A stretch of DNA of 6,700 nucleotides, from positions 1 to 6,700 of the forward strand of contig CAMQVM010000090.1 in NCBI GenBank assembly GCA_947038135.1, written 5' to 3'. This DNA is from an uncultured Rikenellaceae bacterium (GTDB lineage Bacteria; Bacteroidota; Bacteroidia; Bacteroidales; Rikenellaceae). Both the position numbers and the translations under genes were made by a program. The stretch's first letter is position 1, and each line of letters begins with the position of its first letter. Shown in pieces: positions 1 to 6,700 of this stretch. The notes beneath the pieces were generated by a model. That model had not been told where the DNA came from. It did not search any database and saw nothing but the letters and a program-made list of their open reading frames with translations.

Positions 1-3000
1 GCTTCTGGTTTTGTCTGTTATTGCCACAACCATCACTTTTACACGTCCTAAGTATGCAGGTAACTTTATTGTATGGGTCTTTTCATCTCCTGCGCCTAGT
101 TCAAAAGCTCCAAGATACTTAACCATTGGAGGAAAACGATTCACCGAGCCTTTTTTACCTCCATCTAATGCATTGTCACCACCAATTGCAAACATCTGTT
201 CTATTTTACCTCCATAAGCACCTAGTACATCATTATATACATCCCATGTAGATATACCTAGCGCTACACGTGCATTAAATGCACCCCATGGATTAGGTGT
301 TCTAAACCTTGTTAGGTCTAATAACCCCTCATCGACTAGTGCAAGGGTGTAGGCAAATGAGCGTCCGTTTTTCTCGGATACAGTTATCTCCATCTCAGAC
401 TCTGGAAGCACCTCTTTAGGGCACTCTATTTCAGGGTATAACTTACTCTCTTTTGATGTTGCCATTAGTGGTACTATTCCATATAATCGCACTGGCAGGT
501 CGTTTTTAACGCTGCCGTATGGTTGTAGAAGAGTAACATTGATATATACATTTGGTTGCATATCAGGTGTTACCTCAAATGAATATTTAGTCTGTTCTTC
601 GCTACACTCTACTGGAAAGGTCTTTAGCACATCTGAGCCATTCTCTACCGATATAATAGCTCTTGATCCAAGTATAGATGGAAAGCTTACTGTTGCCTGC
701 TCGCCTACTGTATAGTCTGTTTTGTCTAACGAAACAGATAGCTTCATTGCGCCATTCTCGCTTCCTCTGTCTCGTGCACCATGATATGGCCAATCCATAT
801 ATACAGAATACGCTGCTTCATGTCCGCTATTTACGTCACGAGTAGTGATATAGTACACGCCCCACTCATTTTTGTTAATGTTTAGTTTATAATCTATCTT
901 GCCACTTGATGAGCTTGTTCGTACAACCTGCTTTTTAGGGCTTAAATCTTTATCTGATATATAGCTCGCTAGCTGATTGCGTTTTGAGCTCCACCACCAA
1001 TACCATGAAACCTTATATACAGTAATCTCAACTTTACGCTTAGGAGCAATTTCGCCTAATGGGTCTACTGTTACTATTTCGAAGTTGTAATCTTTATCTG
1101 TATCTAGCCTGTTTCTTGCCCCTTTTGGTGGTTTGATACCTACATAAGAGGTGTAAGGCGAGTAGGGTATAGTTACTACATCTACGCTTGCCTCTCCAGA
1201 TGGCTCAAATAATCGTGTTGTGATATTTGCATTAAGCATACCTCCCGATCTTGCGCCTCCATTTAGTATAGTTGTGATTGTAGAGTCGCCATCATCATCT
1301 ATTGTGCCCGTTATTTCAGGTGCTTCTTCTGTCTCAAAATTGTTGTAGCTATTGTCAAATACAAACCCATCATATCCATCAAAGTGGCTGATAACTGAGC
1401 TGAATTCTGTCTCGATAATATAATCTAATCCTCCAGCATTAGCTCCTGTTAGCCACTCGCCATGCAGTTTTGCATTTAATGGAGTGCCACGTTGAATCAC
1501 CTTTTCAGGAAACGTAAGAGCTATTTTTAGTCTGTTTGGCTTTATTGCCTCTACTCGTAACCTTTGTACAAAGGTTGTGCCTCCAACGCTTATTGTTGCA
1601 TTCCAAATGCCTGTTTGCGACTCTGGAGTAGTTGATAGCGTGAAGCTATATATGCCACCTACCGATTTTGTCACTACCTGCTTTTGGTGCAGCTGTCCTA
1701 GTGGAGATCTTAGCTCAATCGTTACTGGGTGGTCTGCTGGAAGGCTGTTGCTGTTTAGTGCAAAGTTTAGATGTATATTATCTCCAGGTCGCCATACACC
1801 ACGCTCTGTCCAGATAAAACCTCTAAGTCCATCTTTTATCTGCTCACCTGCCACATCAAAAGATGATGTTGATAGCTCAGATCCTGGGTTAACTTTTATG
1901 TAGGTGCGTTGTGCATCTTTTGATACTACTGCATAGTATGGCCATCCGTTAGTGTAGTTTACTTCTGCTATTCCTAAAATATCTGTAACACCCTCACCAA
2001 CAGTTACTCCTTGGTAGTTTTTAAGTGTTACTTTAGCACCATCTATTGGCATTGTCGTTGTTATGCTGTTTACTATAAGTGTCATTTTAGGCTTGTTAGA
2101 GGCTTTTGCCACAACACCTAAGTCGCTAACTAATAGGTTTCTTGTAGATTTTTTATTGTAGTAGTAGCTATCTTTACAAGGATTTTTTGAGTCGCTCCAG
2201 TTGTAATCGTCATAGTAATCTCCATCTGAGCTGCTATTTCCCTTATCGTATGTAGCTTTTAGATCTTTTAGCCTTGCAGCATCTGCTATTTTTGCAGCCT
2301 GCTTTGTTAGCTGCTGTTTTTTTGATATACATGGCGATATAGCCATTGATTTATCATAAGTTAATACTATATGGTATAGTGCTCCAATTTCTGGTTCAAT
2401 TATATCATATAGGTTAAGCGAGTAGGTGTTTGTACGGCGTAGTTGCTTACTTGTCATTTTATCACCCAAAAATACTGTTTGGCACGCTACTGGTCTTGCT
2501 GTTTTAAGTTTTAGGTTGCTTGATAAATCGGTGTCTGATATAACTGTTGTTTGTAAAAAAGATCCTACCGCACTCTCTAAAATACGAAATACTTCTATAC
2601 GAACAGCGTTTAGATATGAAGCTTTAAAAGGTATGCCTTGGCTATGTGTTAGCTCAACACTTGCAAATGCCGATGATGGAGGAATTACTGTTCCACCCTT
2701 TAAAAATTCAGCAGATGGGTCGCCACTCTCTATAACGACCTCTTCACGAAGCTCTGTTACTAGCCTGTCGCCACCGCTTGCTTCTAGTGCACCATCAATA
2801 CATACAGTAACATAAAATTGACCATCTTCGTTGGTGTTAGATTTATCACTTGAACCCAAGCTTGAAAGGTCGGGGTATATTAAAGCTTTATTGCCATTAA
2901 TCTCTACCTCTTGATCTATGCCATCAAGCCATATCAATCCGTTTATGTCTTGTCCTTTTTTAAGCAACTGGCTAAATAATACCTCGATGTAGTACTCATC

Positions 3001-3762
3001 ATCGTTATGGTAGTTTACGGAGTGTACATTAAAGCTACCTCCATTAGGTATAGTTTCGCTTAGCACCTCTCGGTTGTCATAACCTGCTTTTTTATCACCT
3101 ACAATCAGCTTTAATGTTCTGTTACCTCCTTTATATGCGATTCCTTTTACTGTAAAGTTGTGAGTCGTTCCGCTGGTGTTGTGTGTCCATGTGATATCTT
3201 CTTCGTTGTAGTCGCCTATACCACGCCATTTCGTCATCATTTTTACCTGTGTACAGTCTTCAAAGTCACGTGTCATCATTTCACCTGTGGCGGTGTAGGT
3301 ACCATTATTTTCTATTTTGAAAGTGGTAAATGTTGCTATCGCTTCTGCTGCAAGAGTATTAAACGAAAATATAAAGTTTTGAGCATCTGAGTTATCAGCA
3401 TAAATTTCATCTAGCTCAATCTCTACTGTATATAGTTGACCTCTGCTAAATTCATTTATTGGTTTGAACACTATTGTTTTAGAGTCTTCGCCGTTTATTG
3501 TCCACTCTCCATCAATTTTAGGAGTTATTGATATATATCTATCTAGCTCTGTTGTTGGCAAAATAGCCTCTGTCATCTCTACATATATGCTTCCTTTGCG
3601 TCCTATTGGGTCGCTTGTAAATCTCTCTACTAGAGGATTGTACTCTACCTCTATGGGTTCTGAGTCCACCTTTTTAGTGGTCGTCTCATTACAAGACGTA
3701 CACATTATAAGTGTACATAACAATGCTGTAAGCCCTGGGTGTAATAGTCTTAGTTTTGTCAT
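1..3762 (-). CDS. Alpha-2-macroglobulin family lipoprotein, N-terminal 1254 residues (C-terminus beyond the left edge)
   Basis: A periplasmic or envelope protease trap: bacterial A2Ms offer a bait segment to attacking proteases and then entrap them. I read the frame codon by codon and found no stop. ATG at 3762 is the first in-frame ATG after a TGA at 3768-3766. Residues 1-24 form a lipoprotein signal peptide ending in the lipobox C-T-S-C, so the anchored cysteine is C24. Residues about 45-150 resemble an Ig-like domain (ISITPKIDGEW, IVFKP, YTVEI). RNLLVSDLGVVAKAS (541-555) and ERGVWRPGD (653-661) are A2M/MG2 signatures, followed by VEAIKPNRL near 741. WYWWW (920-924) precedes the bait-region domain, which holds ALVDEGLLDL (1141-1150), WDVYNDVLGAYGG (1173-1185) and FAIGGD (1191-1196). 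LPAYLGRVKVMVVA near the edge begins the next macroglobulin domain. Family members reach roughly 1,600-2,000 residues, so the thioester domain, if present, is not visible. The gene is divergent from pbpC, its usual partner. Confidence 0.93.
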   Translation of the reverse strand, partial: MTKLRLLHPGLTALLCTLIMCTSCNETTTKKVDSEPIEVEYNPLVERFTSDPIGRKGSIYVEMTEAILPTTELDRYISITPKIDGEWTINGEDSKTIVFKPINEFSRGQLYTVEIELDEIYADNSDAQNFIFSFNTLAAEAIATFTTFKIENNGTYTATGEMMTRDFEDCTQVKMMTKWRGIGDYNEEDITWTHNTSGTTHNFTVKGIAYKGGNRTLKLIVGDKKAGYDNREVLSETIPNGGSFNVHSVNYHNDDEYYIEVLFSQLLKKGQDINGLIWLDGIDQEVEINGNKALIYPDLSSLGSSDKSNTNEDGQFYVTVCIDGALEASGGDRLVTELREEVVIESGDPSAEFLKGGTVIPPSSAFASVELTHSQGIPFKASYLNAVRIEVFRILESAVGSFLQTTVISDTDLSSNLKLKTARPVACQTVFLGDKMTSKQLRRTNTYSLNLYDIIEPEIGALYHIVLTYDKSMAISPCISKKQQLTKQAAKIADAARLKDLKATYDKGNSSSDGDYYDDYNWSDSKNPCKDSYYYNKKSTRNLLVSDLGVVAKASNKPKMTLIVNSITTTMPIDGAKVTLKNYQGVTVGEGVTDILGIAEVNYTNGWPYYAVVSKDAQRTYIKVNPGSELSTSSFDVAGEQIKDGLRGFIWTERGVWRPGDNIHLNFALNSNSLPADHPVTIELRSPLGQLHQKQVVTKSVGGIYSFTLSTTPESQTGIWNATISVGGTTFVQRLRVEAIKPNRLKIALTFPEKVIQRGTPLNAKLHGEWLTGANAGGLDYIIETEFSSVISHFDGYDGFVFDNSYNNFETEEAPEITGTIDDDGDSTITTILNGGARSGGMLNANITTRLFEPSGEASVDVVTIPYSPYTSYVGIKPPKGARNRLDTDKDYNFEIVTVDPLGEIAPKRKVEITVYKVSWYWWWSSKRNQLASYISDKDLSPKKQVVRTSSSSGKIDYKLNINKNEWGVYYITTRDVNSGHEAAYSVYMDWPYHGARDRGSENGAMKLSVSLDKTDYTVGEQATVSFPSILGSRAIISVENGSDVLKTFPVECSEEQTKYSFEVTPDMQPNVYINVTLLQPYGSVKNDLPVRLYGIVPLMATSKESKLYPEIECPKEVLPESEMEITVSEKNGRSFAYTLALVDEGLLDLTRFRTPNPWGAFNARVALGISTWDVYNDVLGAYGGKIEQMFAIGGDNALDGGKKGSVNRFPPMVKYLGAFELGAGDEKTHTIKLPAYLGRVKVMVVAITDKTRS

Positions 3763-3809
3763 AATTCAATCTGTTAAAAGTTGTGTTTTTAATTATTAGT
3801 ATTATTGTA

Positions 3810-3817
3810 CAAATATA
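3810..3817 (-). promoter_or_regulatory. Candidate Bacteroidota -7 box for the A2M gene
   Basis: Read on the minus strand this is TATATTTG, a full match to the Bacteroidota -7 consensus TAnnTTTG. It would place the transcription start near 3803 and give a leader of about 40 bases before the A2M ATG at 3762. I see no TTG/TTTG -33 element at the expected 19-21 base distance, and the surrounding DNA is very AT-rich, so a chance match is possible. Confidence 0.45.
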
Positions 3818-3835
3818 TACAATTTTGTTGTTATA

Positions 3836-3867
3836 ATTGCATTTTTAATAAATTATTTTTATATTGT
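3836..3867 (+). promoter_or_regulatory. Weak candidate promoter for pbpC
   Basis: ATTG at 3836-3839 is followed after 20 bases by TATATTGT at 3860-3867, an imperfect version of TAnnTTTG at the spacing normal for Bacteroidota. If used, transcription would begin about 20 bases before the ATG at 3892, which excludes the upstream in-frame ATG at 3805. A rival -7-like match, CAATTTTG at 3820-3827, has one mismatch and lies further upstream. The region is AT-rich and the call is tentative. Confidence 0.25.
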
Positions 3868-3891
3868 AGCTTATTATTAAGTTTTTCAAAC

Positions 3892-6276
3892 ATGAAAATG
3901 ACCAAATATCGCAACTTTTTCATCTCTTTAATAGCTCTATTGCTGCTATCTTTATTAGCTTGGTGTATTTTTGTTCCCCCTTCGCAATTATTTGATTCTC
4001 CGTACTCTACTGTTATTTATGCTCGCAATGGTGAGCTGATGGGCGCTAAAGTTGCTAGTGATGGGCAGTGGCGCTTTCCTGTAAAAAATGCACTTCCTAG
4101 CAGGTATATTCGTGCGGTTGTAGAGTTTGAAGATAGGCGGTTTTATAGCCATAATGGAGTCTCTATACCTGCTATTATTCGTGCCACAAACCAAAATTTA
4201 AAGGCTAGCAGAGTTGTTAGTGGTGGTTCTACTATAACAATGCAGTTAGCACGTATAAGTTATGGTAATGCTCCTCGTAATGTGCCAAATAAACTATTAG
4301 AGATGCTTTTATCTCTTCGGGTAGAGTGTAGCTATTCTAAAGATGAGATACTTAGTATGTATGCTTCACACGCTCCTTTTGGGGGTAATGTTGTGGGTAT
4401 CGAGGCGGCGGCGTGGCGTTATTTTGGTCATGCCCCTGAGCAGCTATCATGGGCAGAGGCTGCTACTCTTGCGGTGCTTCCCAACTCTCCTGCATTGATA
4501 CATCCTGGGCGTGGGCGTGATGCGTTGTTGGTTAAGCGTAATAAATTGCTTAGTAGGCTGTTGTCTATCAATGCAATAGATAGCATAGAGCATAGTGCGG
4601 CGCTTATGGAACCTCTTCCTGATGCTCCAAAGCCACTTCCACAATATGCACCTCATTTGATTGATAGGCTGCACGATGGTGCAATGCTTCACTCGTCAAT
4701 CGATTTGGCGCTTCAGCAACGTGCTCAACAAATTGTTAATAACTATGGAGATTGGACTTTGGCAGTTAATCGTATACAAAATGCTACGGTTTTAGTGGCT
4801 GATATTCAAACTGGCGAAACCTTGGCTTATATTGGTAATATTACAGGGTCGAGTAGCTCAAAAACTAATGGTCGAGCGGTTGATGTTATACAAGCTCGAC
4901 GTAGCACTGGTAGTCTTTTGAAGCCTATACTATATGGTGCTCTTATTAATGATGGTAAAATACTACCTAATACACTTATATATGATACACCGCTTAATAT
5001 ATCGGGTTTCAGCCCCTCAAACTACAACAAAACATTTAATGGGGTAGTGCCTGCACGCTCGGTGATAGAAAAATCTTTAAATGTGCCTATTGTACGAATG
5101 CTTACAATGTATAACAATAGTCGCTTTTTGAGGCTTCTGAAAGATTTAGGGTTAACAACACTTGATCGTGGAGCTCAAACCTATGGAGCTACTTTGATAC
5201 TTGGAGGTGCAGAGGGTACTTTGTGGGATATGTGTGGTGTATATGCTTCTCTTGCACGTTCGCTTAATACCTTTAATGCTAATGGTGATTTTAGCCCTAA
5301 TGAAATACGACCTTTAACGCCTATATTAAATAGTCGTGAGTCGAATAGTGAGCATCTGCCGAGTGAGCTGATTGATATAGATGTTGATGTGAGTTATGAT
5401 AAGAAATCGCCTCTGTCACCCTCGTCTTTATGGTTTATGTTTGAAGCCATGTCGGGGGTCAACCGACCTGAAGAGGAGGCATCATGGCAGGTTTTTAGCT
5501 CTACAAAGAAAATAGCATGGAAAACAGGAACAAGTTATGGCAACAGAGATGCGTGGGCTATTGGTGTAACACCTCGTTATGTGGTGGGTGTTTGGGTTGG
5601 TAATGCAAATGGCGAGGGGCGAGCATCAATGACAGGTGTAGGTCATGCAGCACCTATCATGTTTGATATATTCTCTATGCTTCCAGCTGCCGACGAGTGG
5701 TTTACAGCCCCTCTTGATGATATGGATGAGATGGCGATATGTAGTCGTAGTGGGCACCGTGCATCTGATTTGTGTTACTCGTCAATTGATAGGGTAGATA
5801 CGTTAACGATGCCTTTACCAGGGGTTAAAACGGGTATGTGCCCATATCATAAAGTTGTGACTGATAATGGAGTGACCAAGGGGTGGTTTGTGCTGCCTCC
5901 AACAGCCGAGTACTATTATAGGCGCTCAGCGTCAGATTATATTGTTCCGCCAGCTATTACAGGCTTGCAGCAGATGGAGCTTGTATACCCTTTGCACGCT
6001 GCCTCTTTATATCTACCACGTGGTTTTATTGATGAACGGCTGGTATTTCGGGCGGTGCATCGCTCAGATAGTGCATCTATACATTGGCATTTAAATAACG
6101 AATATATTGCTACAACACACTCTGCATCTACCGCTGAGCACACTATAAGTGTTGCTCCTGCTGCGGGTGTGCACTGGCTTACTATTGTCGATAATGTTGG
6201 AAATAAACAACGTATACGTTTCACGGTGCTCACTTCTGAGGATGATAATAAGGAGTTTGTTACTGTCAGAAAGTAG
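3892..6276 (+). CDS. pbpC: Penicillin-binding protein 1C (class A, bifunctional)
   Basis: Inner-membrane peptidoglycan synthase, 794 residues from the chosen start (E. coli PbpC has 770). One membrane anchor spans about residues 8-28, with the rest in the periplasm. The GT51 glycosyltransferase domain shows EDRRFYSHNG with catalytic E80, GGSTITMQLAR (111-121), KLLEMLLSLRVE (134-145) and FGGNVVGIEAA (163-173). The transpeptidase domain has SLLK with acyl-serine S341, SLN (395-397) and KTGT (544-547). Cysteines C617, C628 and C650 lie in the PBP1C-type stretch ICSRSGHRASDLC...GMCPYH. The C-terminus from about 683 fits the BiPBP_C domain (IHWHLNN, GVHWLTIVDNVGNK). An in-frame ATG at 3805 would add 29 residues, but that stretch is translated AT-rich promoter DNA, so 3892 (or 3898) is preferred. 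It is transcribed away from the A2M gene, its usual functional neighbour. All catalytic motifs are intact. Confidence 0.96.
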   Translation: MKMTKYRNFFISLIALLLLSLLAWCIFVPPSQLFDSPYSTVIYARNGELMGAKVASDGQWRFPVKNALPSRYIRAVVEFEDRRFYSHNGVSIPAIIRATNQNLKASRVVSGGSTITMQLARISYGNAPRNVPNKLLEMLLSLRVECSYSKDEILSMYASHAPFGGNVVGIEAAAWRYFGHAPEQLSWAEAATLAVLPNSPALIHPGRGRDALLVKRNKLLSRLLSINAIDSIEHSAALMEPLPDAPKPLPQYAPHLIDRLHDGAMLHSSIDLALQQRAQQIVNNYGDWTLAVNRIQNATVLVADIQTGETLAYIGNITGSSSSKTNGRAVDVIQARRSTGSLLKPILYGALINDGKILPNTLIYDTPLNISGFSPSNYNKTFNGVVPARSVIEKSLNVPIVRMLTMYNNSRFLRLLKDLGLTTLDRGAQTYGATLILGGAEGTLWDMCGVYASLARSLNTFNANGDFSPNEIRPLTPILNSRESNSEHLPSELIDIDVDVSYDKKSPLSPSSLWFMFEAMSGVNRPEEEASWQVFSSTKKIAWKTGTSYGNRDAWAIGVTPRYVVGVWVGNANGEGRASMTGVGHAAPIMFDIFSMLPAADEWFTAPLDDMDEMAICSRSGHRASDLCYSSIDRVDTLTMPLPGVKTGMCPYHKVVTDNGVTKGWFVLPPTAEYYYRRSASDYIVPPAITGLQQMELVYPLHAASLYLPRGFIDERLVFRAVHRSDSASIHWHLNNEYIATTHSASTAEHTISVAPAAGVHWLTIVDNVGNKQRIRFTVLTSEDDNKEFVTVRK

Positions 6277-6403
6277 TGTTGTTTGTGTGAAAAGCAGTGC
6301 TATTTGGGTAAACTATGCCGAGAAATACTATTGCCATGAAGAGAAAGTACATTGTAATTAATAGATATTTTAAGGTGACTTTTGTTTCTTTATGTTTAAA
6401 TAA
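6277..6403. other. Intergenic spacer after pbpC with no recognisable element
   Basis: I see no convincing gene, no hairpin followed by a T-run, and no repeat here. A short plus-strand frame from 6315 to 6506 crosses this spacer and the promoter but has no family resemblance. Termination of pbpC is therefore unexplained by a visible intrinsic terminator. Confidence 0.5.
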
Positions 6404-6434
6404 TTGCTTCAAAACAAAATTATTAGTATCTTTG
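6404..6434 (+). promoter_or_regulatory. Canonical Bacteroidota housekeeping promoter for the downstream lipoprotein gene
   Basis: TTG at 6404-6406 (-33 element), then exactly 20 bases, then TATCTTTG at 6427-6434, a full match to the -7 consensus TAnnTTTG used by the primary sigma factor (SigABfr type) of Bacteroidota. Transcription should begin near 6438-6441, leaving a leader of about 70 bases before the ATG at 6511. This indicates that the lipoprotein gene is expressed independently of pbpC. Confidence 0.8.
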
Positions 6435-6443
6435 CAGGGTGTT

Positions 6444-6483
6444 AGTTTGCATGGCTGTTCAAACTTGCTATGTACACTATTAG
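6444..6483 (+). promoter_or_regulatory. Possible leader hairpin overlapping a 10-codon upstream ORF
   Basis: AGTTTG (6444-6449) and CAAACT (6460-6465) form a perfect 6-base-pair stem with a 10-base loop. The loop contains an ATG (6451) that opens the tiny frame MAVQTCYVHY, ending with TAG at 6481-6483. Both lie within the predicted leader of the downstream gene. The stem is AT-rich and weak, and no ribosome-binding signal is visible, so it may be coincidental. Confidence 0.2.
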
Positions 6484-6510
6484 AATTATTATTAATTAAA
6501 AACTAAGTAA

Positions 6511-6700
6511 ATGAGAAGCTCAATGAAATTTGTAGTACTATTCTTTGCTATGTCACTTACACTATTTGGGTGTAAAAAAACTACTAGCTCGGGCTCGGAA
6601 GATCCGCTTGACCCAGCAGGAAAAAATCAACTTATTACTGTAACGATGCCATCAGATGATACTGATGTTGTAACACGTGCAGGCGATGCAGTGGCAGAGG
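6511..6700 (+). CDS. Lipoprotein, N-terminal 63 residues only (possible fimbrillin-like surface lipoprotein; cut by right edge)
   Basis: The visible part begins MRSSMKFVVLFFAMSLTLFGC, a short basic N-terminus, a hydrophobic core and a clear lipobox L-F-G-C, so signal peptidase II should cut before C21. The mature start is CKKTTSSGSEDPLDP, a flexible linker rich in Ser, Asp and Lys. It is followed by a beta-like stretch (QLITVTMPSDD) and TRAGDAVAE (55-63). A short linker, a beta-strand and a TRA motif are common at the N-termini of Bacteroidales fimbrillin precursors, where arginine-specific cleavage exposes the mature subunit. This resemblance is loose, and many other Bacteroidota lipoproteins begin similarly. 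ATG at 6511 follows the A-rich sequence typical of Bacteroidota starts; ATG at 6523 is an alternative that keeps the signal peptide. A strong promoter at 6404-6434 drives it. Confidence 0.8.
   Translation, partial: MRSSMKFVVLFFAMSLTLFGCKKTTSSGSEDPLDPAGKNQLITVTMPSDDTDVVTRAGDAVAE

Noticed and set aside
602..793. Minus-strand frame of 63 codons within the A2M gene.
   Set aside because: It is in a different frame from the A2M coding sequence and shows no resemblance to any family.
2426..2815. Plus-strand frame of 129 codons (also 11-217, 1577-1903, 3160-3390 and 3464-3799) opposite the A2M gene.
   Set aside because: The minus-strand frame is continuous and carries recognisable A2M motifs throughout; these are antisense shadows with no family resemblance.
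5937..6233. Minus-strand frame of 98 codons (and 3988-4194, 4447-4692) opposite pbpC.
   Set aside because: These are antisense to conserved PBP1C motifs and look like shadows of the real gene.
6277..6403. Search for an intrinsic terminator after pbpC; AGCAGTGCT near 6292-6300 looks palindromic.
   Set aside because: The palindrome has a one-base centre, so it cannot form a real hairpin loop, and no T-run follows.
6149..6506. Small plus-strand frames at 5888-6094, 6149-6361 and 6315-6506.
   Set aside because: The first two overlap pbpC out of frame or at its end. The third spans the -33/-7 promoter of the next gene and ends before its ATG, with a low-complexity Leu/Cys/Asn composition typical of translated spacer.
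6380..6510. Possible invertible (phase-variable) promoter ahead of a surface lipoprotein, as often found in Bacteroidales.
   Set aside because: I found no matching inverted repeats flanking the promoter in this window.

Overview
The window looks like chromosomal DNA from a member of the Bacteroidota, most likely order Bacteroidales. The evidence is an AT-leaning composition and start codons preceded by A/T-rich sequence rather than a Shine-Dalgarno. A textbook Bacteroidota promoter (TTG, 20 bases, TATCTTTG) precedes the last gene. The protein families, including a very large lipoprotein alpha-2-macroglobulin of the Bacteroidota type, also fit. I cannot name a genus.

Layout: bases 1-3762 are one uninterrupted minus-strand reading frame of 1254 codons that runs off the left edge. 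It is the N-terminal part of a lipid-anchored alpha-2-macroglobulin (A2M). It holds the signal peptide, the macroglobulin domains, the RGVWRPGD signature, the bait-region domain and the start of the next domain; the thioester region lies outside. A 129-base AT-rich divergent promoter region follows (3763-3891). Bases 3892-6276 encode a complete class A penicillin-binding protein 1C (pbpC) on the plus strand, with all glycosyltransferase and transpeptidase motifs and the C-terminal PBP1C domain. A 234-base gap has nothing recognisable up to about 6403, then the strong promoter and an approximately 70-base leader. From 6511 a new lipoprotein gene starts and is cut by the right edge; its N-terminus vaguely resembles fimbrillin-type surface lipoproteins.

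How the genes relate: A2M and pbpC are neighbours in many Gram-negative bacteria (yfhM-pbpC in E. coli). The usual proposal is that the A2M traps foreign proteases that breach the outer membrane while PBP1C repairs peptidoglycan. Here the pair is divergent and shares a short promoter region. The last lipoprotein gene seems to be an independent transcription unit. I see no tRNA, rRNA, CRISPR array, insertion sequence or clear new system; the most interesting points are the divergent A2M/pbpC arrangement and the leader of the last gene.
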